A stretch of DNA of 64,000 nt from Sphingosinicellaceae bacterium (GTDB taxonomy: Bacteria; Pseudomonadota; Alphaproteobacteria; Sphingomonadales; Sphingomonadaceae): NCBI GenBank assembly GCA_019285715.1, contig CP079108.1:3549001-3613000 (forward strand), written 5' to 3'. Under the pieces are notes generated by a model. It ran no database searches and was not told the DNA's origin. It saw only the letters and a list, made by a program, of their open reading frames with translations. Position 1 is the stretch's first letter. Each line of letters opens with the position of its first letter. The translations under genes were made by a program, and so were the position numbers. Positions 10,051 to 18,067 of this stretch are shown piece by piece.

Positions 10051-10932
10051 CTACGCCGGAAGGCCGGGCGGGCGATAGCCTGTCTGGTGCGCGATCTCGG
10101 TCCACAGCGCAGCGGACAAGCGGCGGGTGATCGGGCCGGGCTTGCCGCTTGCGATCGGCTTCCCATCGAGCGCGACGACGCCGACGACGGGCGCGCTCGT
10201 CGAGGTCAGGAACGCCTCGTCGGCGGCGTGCGCCTCGGCGAGCGTGAACGGCCGCTCCTCGACCCGCAGCTGCAGGTCCCGCGCGAGCCGGATCGTCGTC
10301 GCGCGCATCACGCCGGGCAGGATGCGCGCACTCAGCGGGTGCGTGACGAGGGTGCCGCCAGCCACGATCCAGGCGTTGGTCGAGCCGCCCTCGGCGACGA
10401 CCTCAGCCTCGTCGACGAGCCACGCCTCGAACGCCCCCGCCGCCTTCGCCGCCGCCTTGGCGAGGACGTTGGGGAGCAGCCCGACCGTCTTGATGTCGCA
10501 TCGGCCCCAGCGCTGGTCGGGCACGCTCAATACCGCGACGCCCCTGGCCTGCAGCGCGACGCGTCCCGCGAAGTCGAAGGCGCGGACGGTCATCACCAGG
10601 GTCGGGCGCAGGCCGGCGGCGATGGCATGGTCGCGGCGCCCGGCCCCGCGCGACACCTGGATGTACAGCAGCGCCTCGGTCGCGCGGTTGTGTACGATCA
10701 GCCGGCGCGCCTGCAGGTCGAACGCGGCGGCGCTCATCGGGGCGGGGATGTTGAGCGCCGACAGGTTGCGGGTCAGGCGCGCGAGATGCTGTGGCCAGTC
10801 GAGCAGGCGGCCGTTCAGCACCGCGCCGACCTCGTAGACCGCATCGGCGAACTGGTAGCCGCGGTCCTCGATCGAGACGCGCGCGTCCGCCAGCGGCACC
10901 ATGCGACCATCGACATAGGCGAGACGCGGCAT
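10051..10932 (-). CDS. Class IV PLP aminotransferase, D-amino-acid transaminase-like
   Basis: A 293-residue fold-type IV aminotransferase. The PLP lysine is Lys148 in CDIKTVGLLPN, followed by the acidic region AEGGSTNAW and a phosphate-binding region near LPGVMRATT. The SRGAGRRDH stretch around residue 94 is more like D-amino-acid aminotransferase than branched-chain aminotransferase or aminodeoxychorismate lyase, so transfer between D-amino acids and 2-oxoacids is the best guess. The ATG at 10932 precedes PRLAYVDGRMVPLADARVS, the standard family start. It is the upstream gene of a likely two-gene unit with the flavoprotein. Confidence 0.85.
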   Translation of the reverse strand: MPRLAYVDGRMVPLADARVSIEDRGYQFADAVYEVGAVLNGRLLDWPQHLARLTRNLSALNIPAPMSAAAFDLQARRLIVHNRATEALLYIQVSRGAGRRDHAIAAGLRPTLVMTVRAFDFAGRVALQARGVAVLSVPDQRWGRCDIKTVGLLPNVLAKAAAKAAGAFEAWLVDEAEVVAEGGSTNAWIVAGGTLVTHPLSARILPGVMRATTIRLARDLQLRVEERPFTLAEAHAADEAFLTSTSAPVVGVVALDGKPIASGKPGPITRRLSAALWTEIAHQTGYRPPGLPA

Positions 10933-11000
10933 CTTTCCCCCGGGCGGCGGCGTTGCACGGGGGTTAGACCGTGTTGCCACCCTCACCGCAAGGCCGCCGA

Positions 11001-12359
11001 ATGCCAGCCCCGACCCCAGAGCCGCAGATCATCTGGTTCCGACAGGACCTCCGCCTTGCCGACCAGGCGGCGGTCGCGGCGGCGGCACGGCGCGGGCCGG
11101 TGATCCCGGTCTATGTGCTTGACGACGAGACGCCGGGCGCGTGGCGGATCGGTGGGGCGCAACGCTGGTGGCTACACCACAGCCTTGCGGCCCTCGATGC
11201 CGACCTTAAGGCGAAGGGCGCGCGGCTGCTCCTGCTGCGCGGGCGGGCGGGAACGGTGCTGTCGGAGCTTGCGCGCGCCACCGGGGCAGGCGCGGTCCAC
11301 GCGCTGTGGCACTACGAACCGTGGGCGCGGATCCAGCAGGAGGAGGTCGCAAGCGCCGCGGAACTCGTCCTCCACGACGGCAACTTCCTCAGCCCGCCGG
11401 GCACGGTGCGGAGCGGCGGCGGCTCGCCCTACAAGATCTTCACGCCGTTCTGGAACGCCCTCAAGCAACGCATGCCGCCGCCGGAGCCGCTGCCCGCTCC
11501 TGAAGCGCTGGCGTTGGCCGAGGCTCCGGCGGGCGATGCGCTCGCGGATTGGGACCTGCTGCCGACCAGGCCCGACTGGTCCGGCGGCTTCGACGTCTGG
11601 ACCCCGGGTGAGGCGGGGGCGCAGGCCGCGCTCGCCGCCTTTGCCGCCAAGGCCCGCGACTACGAGCGCGCCCGCAACTACCCCGCCGAGGCTGGCAGTT
11701 CGCGCCTGTCCCCGCACCTGCACTTCGGCGAGGTCTCGCCCGCCGCGGTCTGGCACGCGGTCCCAGACTCGGACTCGTATCGCCGCGAGATCGGCTGGCG
11801 CGACTTCGCCACCGGGCTGATCGACAGCCGGCCCGACTATCACGTCGCCCACGGCCGCGCGCAGTTCGAGGGCTTCGCCTTCCGCGACGCCCCCGACGAG
11901 CTGAAAGCGTGGCAGCACGGCCGCACCGGCTACCCGGTCGTCGATGCCGGGATGCGGCAGTTGTGGGCGACCGGCTGGATGCACAACCGGGTGCGGATGA
12001 TCGCCGCGTCGTTCCTGGTGAAGCACTTGCTGGTCGACTGGCGGCGCGGTGCCGAGTGGTTCTGGGACACGCTGGTCGACGCCGACCTCGGCAACAACTC
12101 GCTCGGGTGGCAGTGGATCATGGGGTCGGGCGTCGACAGCTCGCCGTTCAACCGCATCTTCGCGCCGGTCGGGCAGAGCGCCAAGTTCGAGGCAGCGGCG
12201 TACATCCGCGAGTGGGTGCCGGAGTTGCGCGGGCTGTCGGACGAGGCGATCCATGCGCCGTGGGAGCGCGGCGGGGCGAAGGGCTATCCGCCGCCGCTGG
12301 TCGATCACGCCGTGGCGCGGGCGCGGGCGTTGGCCGCGTACGGGGCGATGCGAGGCTGA
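11001..12359 (+). CDS. phrB: Deoxyribodipyrimidine photolyase
   Basis: A DNA photolyase (452 residues) that splits cyclobutane pyrimidine dimers with blue light. The N-terminal antenna-chromophore domain starts at QIIWFRQDLRLADQAAV. The FAD-binding helical domain carries SSRLSPHLHFGEVSP, WMHNRVRMIAASFLVK, DADLGNNSLGWQW and FNRIFAPVGQSAKF, all standard for class I CPD photolyases, including the tryptophan-rich electron path. The ATG at 11001 was chosen; a GTG 30 bases upstream would add an unconserved decapeptide. It is divergent from the aminotransferase with under 70 bases between them. Confidence 0.95.
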   Translation: MPAPTPEPQIIWFRQDLRLADQAAVAAAARRGPVIPVYVLDDETPGAWRIGGAQRWWLHHSLAALDADLKAKGARLLLLRGRAGTVLSELARATGAGAVHALWHYEPWARIQQEEVASAAELVLHDGNFLSPPGTVRSGGGSPYKIFTPFWNALKQRMPPPEPLPAPEALALAEAPAGDALADWDLLPTRPDWSGGFDVWTPGEAGAQAALAAFAAKARDYERARNYPAEAGSSRLSPHLHFGEVSPAAVWHAVPDSDSYRREIGWRDFATGLIDSRPDYHVAHGRAQFEGFAFRDAPDELKAWQHGRTGYPVVDAGMRQLWATGWMHNRVRMIAASFLVKHLLVDWRRGAEWFWDTLVDADLGNNSLGWQWIMGSGVDSSPFNRIFAPVGQSAKFEAAAYIREWVPELRGLSDEAIHAPWERGGAKGYPPPLVDHAVARARALAAYGAMRG

Positions 12360-12394
12360 CTTGCTACCCTCCCCCCTCGGGGGGGGAGGGTAGA
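12360..12394. repeat. Family 2 palindromic repeat, short copy
   Basis: CTACCCTCCCCCCTCGGGGG followed by GGGAGGGTAG forms a single compact hairpin directly after the photolyase stop and before the convergent permease stop. It is a plausible bidirectional terminator, although no T-run follows. Confidence 0.7.
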
Positions 12395-12398
12395 AGGG

Positions 12399-13616
12399 CT
12401 AGCTTCGCAGCGCCTCGATCGGACTGAGCTTTGCCGCGCGCGTCGCCGGGTACCAGCCGAAGAATACCCCGATCGTCGCCGACACCCCGAACGCGACCAG
12501 CACCGCGAACAAAGTCACCGACGTGTCGAAGCCGATCAGCCCGCTCGCGACATTGGCGCCGAGCGTCCCCAGCCCGACCCCGACCGAGCAGCCGAGCAGC
12601 GACAGCATCAGCGCCTCGAGCAGGAACTGCAGGCGGACCGCCGCCCGGCTCGCGCCGATCGCCATCCGGATGCCGATCTCGCGGGTGCGCTCGGTGACCG
12701 AGACCAGCATGATGTTCATGATGCCGATGCCACCCACGATCAGGCTGATCGAGCCGATCGCGGCGAGCAGCGCGGAGATCGCCGCGGTCGTCGTCGACAG
12801 CGTGTCGGTGACCGCGGTCAGGTTGGTGACGGTGAAATCGTCGACGGTGCCGGGGTCGAGGCGGTGCGTCCGGCGCAGCAGCGTGGCAATGTTGTCCTGC
12901 ACCGCATCGAGGTTCTCGGACGCGTCGACCCCGACTGCGATGGTCCGGATCGAGCGGCGGAAGGCGTTGCCTTGGAGCTGGCGCAGCGCGGTGGTCAGCG
13001 GCACCACGATGATGTCGTCGCGGTCCATTCCGCCGAACCCTTGCCCGCGCTTGGCCATGATGCCGATGACCGAGAAACTGGTGCCCTTGATGCGGACGCT
13101 CTGCCCCATAGGGTCGTTCGCGCCGAACAGGTTGTCGGCGACCGACTGGCCGATCAGCGCGACGCGGGCGGCGGCGCGCTCCTCCATGTCCGAGAACGCG
13201 CGCCCCTGCACCGGCCGCCAGTCCTGGACGATGAACCACGACGGCGGCGCGCCGGTGACCGTGGTCGCCCAGTTCGCCGGGCCAGCGACGACCTGCGCCG
13301 GGATCTGCGTCGAAGGCGCCGCGGCGACGACGTTGTCGAGGCGGCTGATCGCGTCCGCATCGTCGAGACGCAGCGTCGCGCCCGTCCCCGCGCCGCCCAT
13401 GAAGCCGCCCGACTTGCCCGACCCCGCGGTGACGATCAGCATGTTCGAGCCCAGCCCGGCGATCGAGTCCGCGACCTGCTTCTGCACGCCGCCGCCGATC
13501 GCCAGCATCAGGATCACCGCCGCGACGCCGATGATCATGCCGAGCATGGTGAGCGCCGAGCGCAGGCGGTTGGCGACGAGCGCGGACCACGCCTCGGCGA
13601 GCATCGCGGGGATCAT
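12399..13616 (-). CDS. MacB-like ABC transporter permease (FtsX fold)
   Basis: A 405-residue permease with an N-terminal membrane helix after SALVANRLRSALTMLGMIIG, a large periplasmic MacB-PCD domain (about 50-270), and three C-terminal helices with the FtsX signature around SVTERTREIGIRMAIGASR. It works with the adjacent ATPase, adaptor and outer-membrane protein as a MacAB-TolC-type tripartite exporter driven by periplasmic mechanotransmission. Its ATG overlaps the ATPase stop by four bases (13613-13616). It is the last gene of a four-gene minus-strand operon. Confidence 0.93.
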   Translation of the reverse strand: MIPAMLAEAWSALVANRLRSALTMLGMIIGVAAVILMLAIGGGVQKQVADSIAGLGSNMLIVTAGSGKSGGFMGGAGTGATLRLDDADAISRLDNVVAAAPSTQIPAQVVAGPANWATTVTGAPPSWFIVQDWRPVQGRAFSDMEERAAARVALIGQSVADNLFGANDPMGQSVRIKGTSFSVIGIMAKRGQGFGGMDRDDIIVVPLTTALRQLQGNAFRRSIRTIAVGVDASENLDAVQDNIATLLRRTHRLDPGTVDDFTVTNLTAVTDTLSTTTAAISALLAAIGSISLIVGGIGIMNIMLVSVTERTREIGIRMAIGASRAAVRLQFLLEALMLSLLGCSVGVGLGTLGANVASGLIGFDTSVTLFAVLVAFGVSATIGVFFGWYPATRAAKLSPIEALRS

Positions 13617-14533
13617 GAGCGGCCACCCTTCCCTTCAGGGGAGGGTCGGAGAGACGGCGCAGCCGGCCCCGGGGTGGGGGCTTCCGCGAGTGCATCGACG
13701 TTGGAGCTTGCGACGAAGGGCCCACCCCCGGGGCCGGCGCCAAGGAGCGCCGTCTCTCCGCGCCCCTCCCCTGAAGGGGAGGGGGTAGGGGTGTCCACCA
13801 CCTCCGGCCCGTGCCCGTACAGTGCGGCCTCGGTCGGCGGGCCGTCGTAGAACACCAGCCCGTCCTGGATGCGGACGACGCGGTCGGTGGCGCGCGCGAC
13901 CTCGGGATCGTGGGTGACGATGACCACGGTCACGCCCTGCTCGCGGTTGAGGGTCTTGAACAGCCCGAGCACCTCGACCCCGGTCTTGGTGTCGAGCGCG
14001 CCGGTCGGCTCGTCCGCCAGCAGCAGGTCGGGGTGGTTGGCCAGCGCCCGCGCCACGGCGACGCGCTGCTGCTGGCCGCCGCTGAGCTGCGAGGGGCGCG
14101 AGCGGGGCTTGTCGCCGAGGCCGACCGAGGCCAGCAGCGCCTGCGCGCGCTCGTCGCGGTCGCGCTTCGAGGCGCCCGAATAGACCAATGGCAGCGCCAC
14201 GTTGCCGAGCGCCGTCAGGCGCGGCAGCAGGTTGAACTGCTGGAAGATGAAGCCGATGCCCTTGTTCCGCAGGCGCGCCAGCGCGCTCTCGCCGAGCGTC
14301 GCGGTGTCCTGCCCCTCGAAGCGGTAGGTGCCGCCGGTCGCCGAATCGAGGCAGCCGATGATGTTCATCAGCGTCGACTTGCCCGACCCCGACGGCCCCA
14401 TGATCGCCATCAGCTCGCCCTTGTGGACGTCCATGCTGACGCCGTGCAGCGCCCGGAACGTGCCCGCCTCGCTGGCATAGTCCTTGACCACCCGGTCGAG
14501 CGACAGGACCGGTTGCGCCGGGCTTGGCGTCAT
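13613..14533 (-). CDS. MacB-like ABC transporter ATPase with repeat-encoded C-terminal tail
   Basis: Cytoplasmic ATPase of the tripartite exporter. Walker A GPSGSGKST is at 46-54, Q-loop at FIFQQFN, signature LSGGQQQ at 150-156, Walker B LLLADE at 170-175 and the H-switch in VTHDP. The conserved ATPase ends near residue 246. Residues 247-306 are low-complexity (for example PSPSGEGRGETALLGAGPGG) and are encoded by an inverted-repeat element lying in frame at 13620-13796. The core of about 246 residues is a normal LolD/MacB length, so the tail is an addition. Overlaps of four bases with both neighbours are kept. Confidence 0.94.
   Translation of the reverse strand: MTPSPAQPVLSLDRVVKDYASEAGTFRALHGVSMDVHKGELMAIMGPSGSGKSTLMNIIGCLDSATGGTYRFEGQDTATLGESALARLRNKGIGFIFQQFNLLPRLTALGNVALPLVYSGASKRDRDERAQALLASVGLGDKPRSRPSQLSGGQQQRVAVARALANHPDLLLADEPTGALDTKTGVEVLGLFKTLNREQGVTVVIVTHDPEVARATDRVVRIQDGLVFYDGPPTEAALYGHGPEVVDTPTPSPSGEGRGETALLGAGPGGGPFVASSNVDALAEAPTPGPAAPSLRPSPEGKGGRS
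13620..13796. repeat. Inverted-repeat (MITE/REP-like) element inside a coding sequence
   Basis: The left arm (about 13624-13684) contains CCCTTCAGGGGAGGG, GGAGAGACGGCGC and GCCGGCCCCGGGGTGGG. The right arm (about 13720-13790) carries the reverse complement of all three, separated by about 35 bases. Each arm also holds a small palindrome, CCCTTCAGGGG-like. The whole element is read in frame as the C-terminal tail of the ATPase gene, and translation still ends in the ATGA overlap with the permease gene. Confidence 0.8.
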
Positions 14534-15693
14534 TTCTTGTTGCCGCCGGTGCCAGGAGGCCCGAAGCCGCCCTTCTTGTCCTTCGACGTGTCGCCGGTGA
14601 TCATCAGGTCGCCGGCCTTGAGGGGCCCCGAGACGATCTCGCTGTTGTCCTGGTCCGACGCGCCGATCTTGATGCGGACGGCCTCGGGCTCGGCCTTGGT
14701 CAGGCGGAACACCGTCAGCATCGCCGGGTCGGTTACCGCGCCCCGCGCGCGCTTCGCCGGCACATAGTCGGCGGGCTTCCAGCTGAGCGCGGCGTTGGGC
14801 AGCAGCAGCGCGTTGGCGTGCTTCGAGACCAGGAACGAGGCGTTGGCGGTCATGCCCGGCAGCAGCGCGCCGTCGGGGTTCGCGACGCTGACGATAACGG
14901 TGTAGGTCACGACGTTCTGCTGGGTCGTCGGGTTGAGACGGATCTGCGCGACGGTGCCGGTGAAGTTGCGCTGGCCGTAGGCGTCGACGGTGAAGGTGAC
15001 CGCCTGCCCGATCCGGACCTTGGACACGTCGGCCTCGGCGACCGCGGCCTCGATCTGCATCTTGGTCAGGTCGCGGGCGATCCGGAACAGCTCCGGCGTC
15101 GAGAAACTAGCCGCGACGGTCTGCCCGAGGTCGACCGAGCGCGCGATGACGACACCGGTCACCGGTGACCGGATGATCGTGTACCCCAGGTTGGTGCGGT
15201 CCTGCTTGATCTGCGCCTCGGCGGCGAGGACCTGCGCGGCGCTGCTCGAGGCGCTCGCCTGCGCGGTCTCATAATCCTGCCGGCTGATGTAGTTCTGCTT
15301 GAACAGCTCATTCGAACGGCGCGCGTTGGCTGCGTTGAGCGCCGCGGTAGCGCGGACGTTGGCCAGCGCCGCCTCGCTCGCCGCGAGCCGGGCGGCGTAG
15401 ACCGACGGGTCGAGCTTGAGCAGCAGCTGGCCCTCGACGACGCGACTGTTGAAGTCGGCGTGAAGCTCCGCGACCGTGCCCGAGACCTGGGTGCCGACGC
15501 TGATGACGCGGACCGGGTTGAGGATGCCGTTGGCGGTGATGACGTCGCTCAGGTCGCCCTGCGTGACCGCGGCGGTCTTGTACTGCGACCCCGGTATCGG
15601 CTTGTGGGTCTGGCGGTAGATCAGCCACGCCGCGACGGCGAGCACGACGACCGCGAGGAAGATCCAGCGCTTCTTGATCCGCGGCAGTCTCAT
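14530..15693 (-). CDS. MacA-like periplasmic adaptor (membrane fusion protein)
   Basis: A 387-residue RND/MacA-type adaptor with one N-terminal membrane helix (WIFLAVVVLAVAAWLIY), a barrel-sandwich lipoyl half (SQVSGTVAEL-like region, ILNPVRVISVGTQVSG), a coiled-coil hairpin (about 100-180, rich in Ala/Glu/Gln), the second lipoyl half (YTIIRSPVTGVVIARSVDLG) and a beta-barrel. It links the inner-membrane ABC pair to the TolC-like channel. The C-terminus is Gly/Lys-rich. It overlaps the ATPase (14530-14533) and the TolC-like gene (15690-15693) by four bases each, so translation is probably coupled. Confidence 0.93.
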   Translation of the reverse strand: MRLPRIKKRWIFLAVVVLAVAAWLIYRQTHKPIPGSQYKTAAVTQGDLSDVITANGILNPVRVISVGTQVSGTVAELHADFNSRVVEGQLLLKLDPSVYAARLAASEAALANVRATAALNAANARRSNELFKQNYISRQDYETAQASASSSAAQVLAAEAQIKQDRTNLGYTIIRSPVTGVVIARSVDLGQTVAASFSTPELFRIARDLTKMQIEAAVAEADVSKVRIGQAVTFTVDAYGQRNFTGTVAQIRLNPTTQQNVVTYTVIVSVANPDGALLPGMTANASFLVSKHANALLLPNAALSWKPADYVPAKRARGAVTDPAMLTVFRLTKAEPEAVRIKIGASDQDNSEIVSGPLKAGDLMITGDTSKDKKGGFGPPGTGGNKK

Positions 15694-17129
15694 CGACCCG
15701 TCCTCATGCTGTCGACATTCTCGCCGATGCCGCCGATCGAGCGGGCCAGTTGCGCCTGCGCGGTGCGGACGTTGAAGTCGGCCTGCACCAGCTGCTGCCG
15801 CGCACTGGCGAGCTGGCTTTGCGCGTTGAGCAGGTCGGTGAACGTCCCGACCCCGGCCTTGTAGCGGCCCTGCGCGATGTCGGCGGCGGCGGTGGCGCTG
15901 GCGATCAGGTCGCGCGCCGTCGCCAGGCTGCGGATCGCGGTGTCGAGCGCGGTGTAGTTACTGAACACGTCGAGCCCGGCGTTCTGGCGGGTCTGCTCGG
16001 CGACGGCGCTCGCGCGGTCGAGCTCGGCCTTGGCCTGCGTCACCTGGTAGGTGCGCGCGTAGCCGTTGAACAACGGGATCGACAGCGTCAGGCCGACGCT
16101 CGCGGTGTTCCGGTCGGTGTCCGACGCCGCATAGCTGACGCCGTTCTGAGCGCTGGCCCCGACCGTCGGGCGCAGGTCCGAGCGCGCGGCGCGGACGTTG
16201 GCGGCGGCGACGTCGACCTGCGCGCGCTGGGTCAGGATGTCGGGGCGCAATTTCTCGGCGTCGCGGATCAGCGTATCGACGTCGGTCTTGAGCAGGTCAC
16301 TCGACCCGAGCGGCGGCGGCGGTGCGAGGTCGAGCCCGGTCGATGGCGGCAGCCCGACGGTGGTCGACAATTGCCCGTCGCTGGTACGAAGGTTGCCTTG
16401 CGCCTGCACCAGGGTGAGCTCGGCCTGCGACAGCGAGCTTTGCGCCTGGAGCCGGTCGGATGGGGTAGCAACGCCCGCGACTTCACGACCCCGGGCAACA
16501 TCGAACGACTGCTTGGCGAACGCCACGCTCGCCTCGGCGGCGGTCACCGAGGCGCGGTTGGCGTTGACCGAATTGTAGGCGGTGACGGTGTTCAGCGCGA
16601 CGGTTTGGGCGGTATCGGCGAAGCTGGCGAGCGCGGCCGCCTGGTTGGCGCGCGCCGCGTCGATGCGCGCGCGCCGCCCGCCGAAGTCGAAGATCAGCCA
16701 GTCGAGCGCGAGGTTGGCGGTCGACCCAAGATCGGTCGAGCTGCCCGACGCGAAGAACTCCTGGCCCGGCGCGATCAGGACGCTCTGGTTGCGGAAATAG
16801 TCGGTGCGGCTCAGCGTCGGGCCGATGTTGGCGCTCAGCGTCGGCAGTTCGGCGGCGCGGGCGATGCCGACCCCGGCCGCGGCGCTGCGCACGCTGGCCC
16901 AGGCGACCGCGGTGGCGGGGTTGCGGCACAACGCGAGGTCGACGAGATCGGGCAGCGTCAGCGGGCCTGCCGGGGCAGAGTCTCCACACGCCGGGCCGTT
17001 GGTGACGCGGGGCCGCTCGGTCGGCATCAGGTGGCGCGGGTCGTCGGTGCCCGCCAGCGCTGGCACGGCGGTCCCCGCCCAGCCGAGCATGGCGGTCAGG
17101 CTGGCGAGGATCGTCAGTCGGAGAAGCAT
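15690..17129 (-). CDS. TolC-family outer membrane efflux protein
   Basis: A 479-residue outer-membrane factor forming the exit duct of the tripartite exporter. It has a Sec signal peptide (LLRLTILASLTAMLGWAG then AVPALA) and two OEP repeats of long alpha-helices, the first beginning at LTLPDLVDLALCRNPATAVA and the second near LRPDILTQRAQVDVAAANVR. The ATG at 17129 was chosen because it starts the signal peptide; an in-frame start 66 bases upstream adds an arginine-rich stretch incompatible with one. It is the first gene of the operon, and the promoter should lie between 17130 and 17191. Confidence 0.92.
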   Translation of the reverse strand: MLLRLTILASLTAMLGWAGTAVPALAGTDDPRHLMPTERPRVTNGPACGDSAPAGPLTLPDLVDLALCRNPATAVAWASVRSAAAGVGIARAAELPTLSANIGPTLSRTDYFRNQSVLIAPGQEFFASGSSTDLGSTANLALDWLIFDFGGRRARIDAARANQAAALASFADTAQTVALNTVTAYNSVNANRASVTAAEASVAFAKQSFDVARGREVAGVATPSDRLQAQSSLSQAELTLVQAQGNLRTSDGQLSTTVGLPPSTGLDLAPPPPLGSSDLLKTDVDTLIRDAEKLRPDILTQRAQVDVAAANVRAARSDLRPTVGASAQNGVSYAASDTDRNTASVGLTLSIPLFNGYARTYQVTQAKAELDRASAVAEQTRQNAGLDVFSNYTALDTAIRSLATARDLIASATAAADIAQGRYKAGVGTFTDLLNAQSQLASARQQLVQADFNVRTAQAQLARSIGGIGENVDSMRTGR

Positions 17130-17191
17130 CAGTCCCGGGTCATAGCGGCGCGGCGACAGCCGTCGAGGGAATACGTCGCCGCGCCTGTCCG

Positions 17192-17893
17192 TCACCCGAG
17201 GTCGAACACCAGCAGCTCGGCGCCCTCGTCGCTGGCCATGGTCAGGCCGGAGACGTCGCTGAGCGCGAGCCCATCGCCCGGCGCCATCGACTGGCCGTTG
17301 ACGACCGCGTTGCCCTTGACCGCCTGCACCCAGGCATAGCGCCCGGCCGCGAGCGGCACGTCCAGCTTGCCTTCGGCCGCCAGCGTGGCGCGGTGGATCG
17401 CGGCGTCGCTGGTGATCTTGACCGCCTCAGGCCCGCCCTCGGGACTGGCGACGAGGTCGAGGCGGCTGTCGCCCTGCACGACCTTGGGCAAGGTCACCTG
17501 CTCGTAGCCCGGCGCGATCCCGGTCCTGGACGGCATCAGCCAGATCTGCAGCAGGTGCGCCGGCGCCGTCTTGCTGGCATTCGCCTCCGAATGCCGGATG
17601 CCGGTGCCGGCGCTCATGCGCTGCGCATCGCCGGGCAGGATGACCGCGCCGGTGCCGGTCGAATCCTTGTGCTCGAGTGCGCCGTCGACGAGGTACGTGA
17701 CGATCTCCATGTCCTGGTGGGCGTGGGTCGGGAAGCCACCGCCGCCGGCGATGCGGTCCTCGTTGATCACCCTGAGCGCGCGGAAGTTCATGCGCGCGGG
17801 GTCGTGGTAGTCGGCGAAGCTGAACGTGTGGAAGCTGTCGAGCCAGCCGTGGTTGGCGTGGCCGCGCGCGGCGGATGGGCGGTAGCTGAGCAT
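17192..17893 (-). CDS. Pirin family protein (bicupin)
   Basis: A 233-residue bicupin related to pirin and YhhW quercetin 2,3-dioxygenase. The metal site is intact: His57 and His59 in FPTHAHQD, His101 and Glu103 in GTGIRHSEAN. Members are linked to quercetinase activity or redox-sensing regulation, and the real substrate here is open. The length matches YhhW-type pirins. It ends about 60 bases before the TolC-like start on the same strand, so read-through into the efflux operon is possible. Confidence 0.9.
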   Translation of the reverse strand: MLSYRPSAARGHANHGWLDSFHTFSFADYHDPARMNFRALRVINEDRIAGGGGFPTHAHQDMEIVTYLVDGALEHKDSTGTGAVILPGDAQRMSAGTGIRHSEANASKTAPAHLLQIWLMPSRTGIAPGYEQVTLPKVVQGDSRLDLVASPEGGPEAVKITSDAAIHRATLAAEGKLDVPLAAGRYAWVQAVKGNAVVNGQSMAPGDGLALSDVSGLTMASDEGAELLVFDLG

Positions 17894-17960
17894 CGAGGCC
17901 TCCTTTGGTTGGTCGGGATGTGGGGCGGGTCGGTGCGGGAGGCTAGGGGGAGGGCATGCA

Positions 17961-18024
17961 TTCTACCCTCCCCCCTTGAGGGGGAGGGACGGTCGCCGCT
18001 TGGCGACCAGGGAGAGGGAGGGGA
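17961..18024. repeat. Family 2 palindromic repeat
   Basis: TACCCTCCCCCCTTGAGGGG continues into a second inner palindrome, GTCGCCGCTTGGCGACCAGG, then GAGAGGGAGGGG. It lies in the divergent gap between the pirin and nadE, 44 bases before the nadE start, so it forms part of the nadE leader if transcription begins upstream of it. Confidence 0.7.
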
Positions 18025-18067
18025 GAAAGTGGTGACGCGGCCCTCGCGCCCGCCTAAACCCGCTCGC

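Noticed and set aside
15750-17339. 529-codon plus-strand frame over the TolC-like gene
   Set aside because: Shadow of the outer-membrane protein gene; no family motif, and it would run through the operon antisense.
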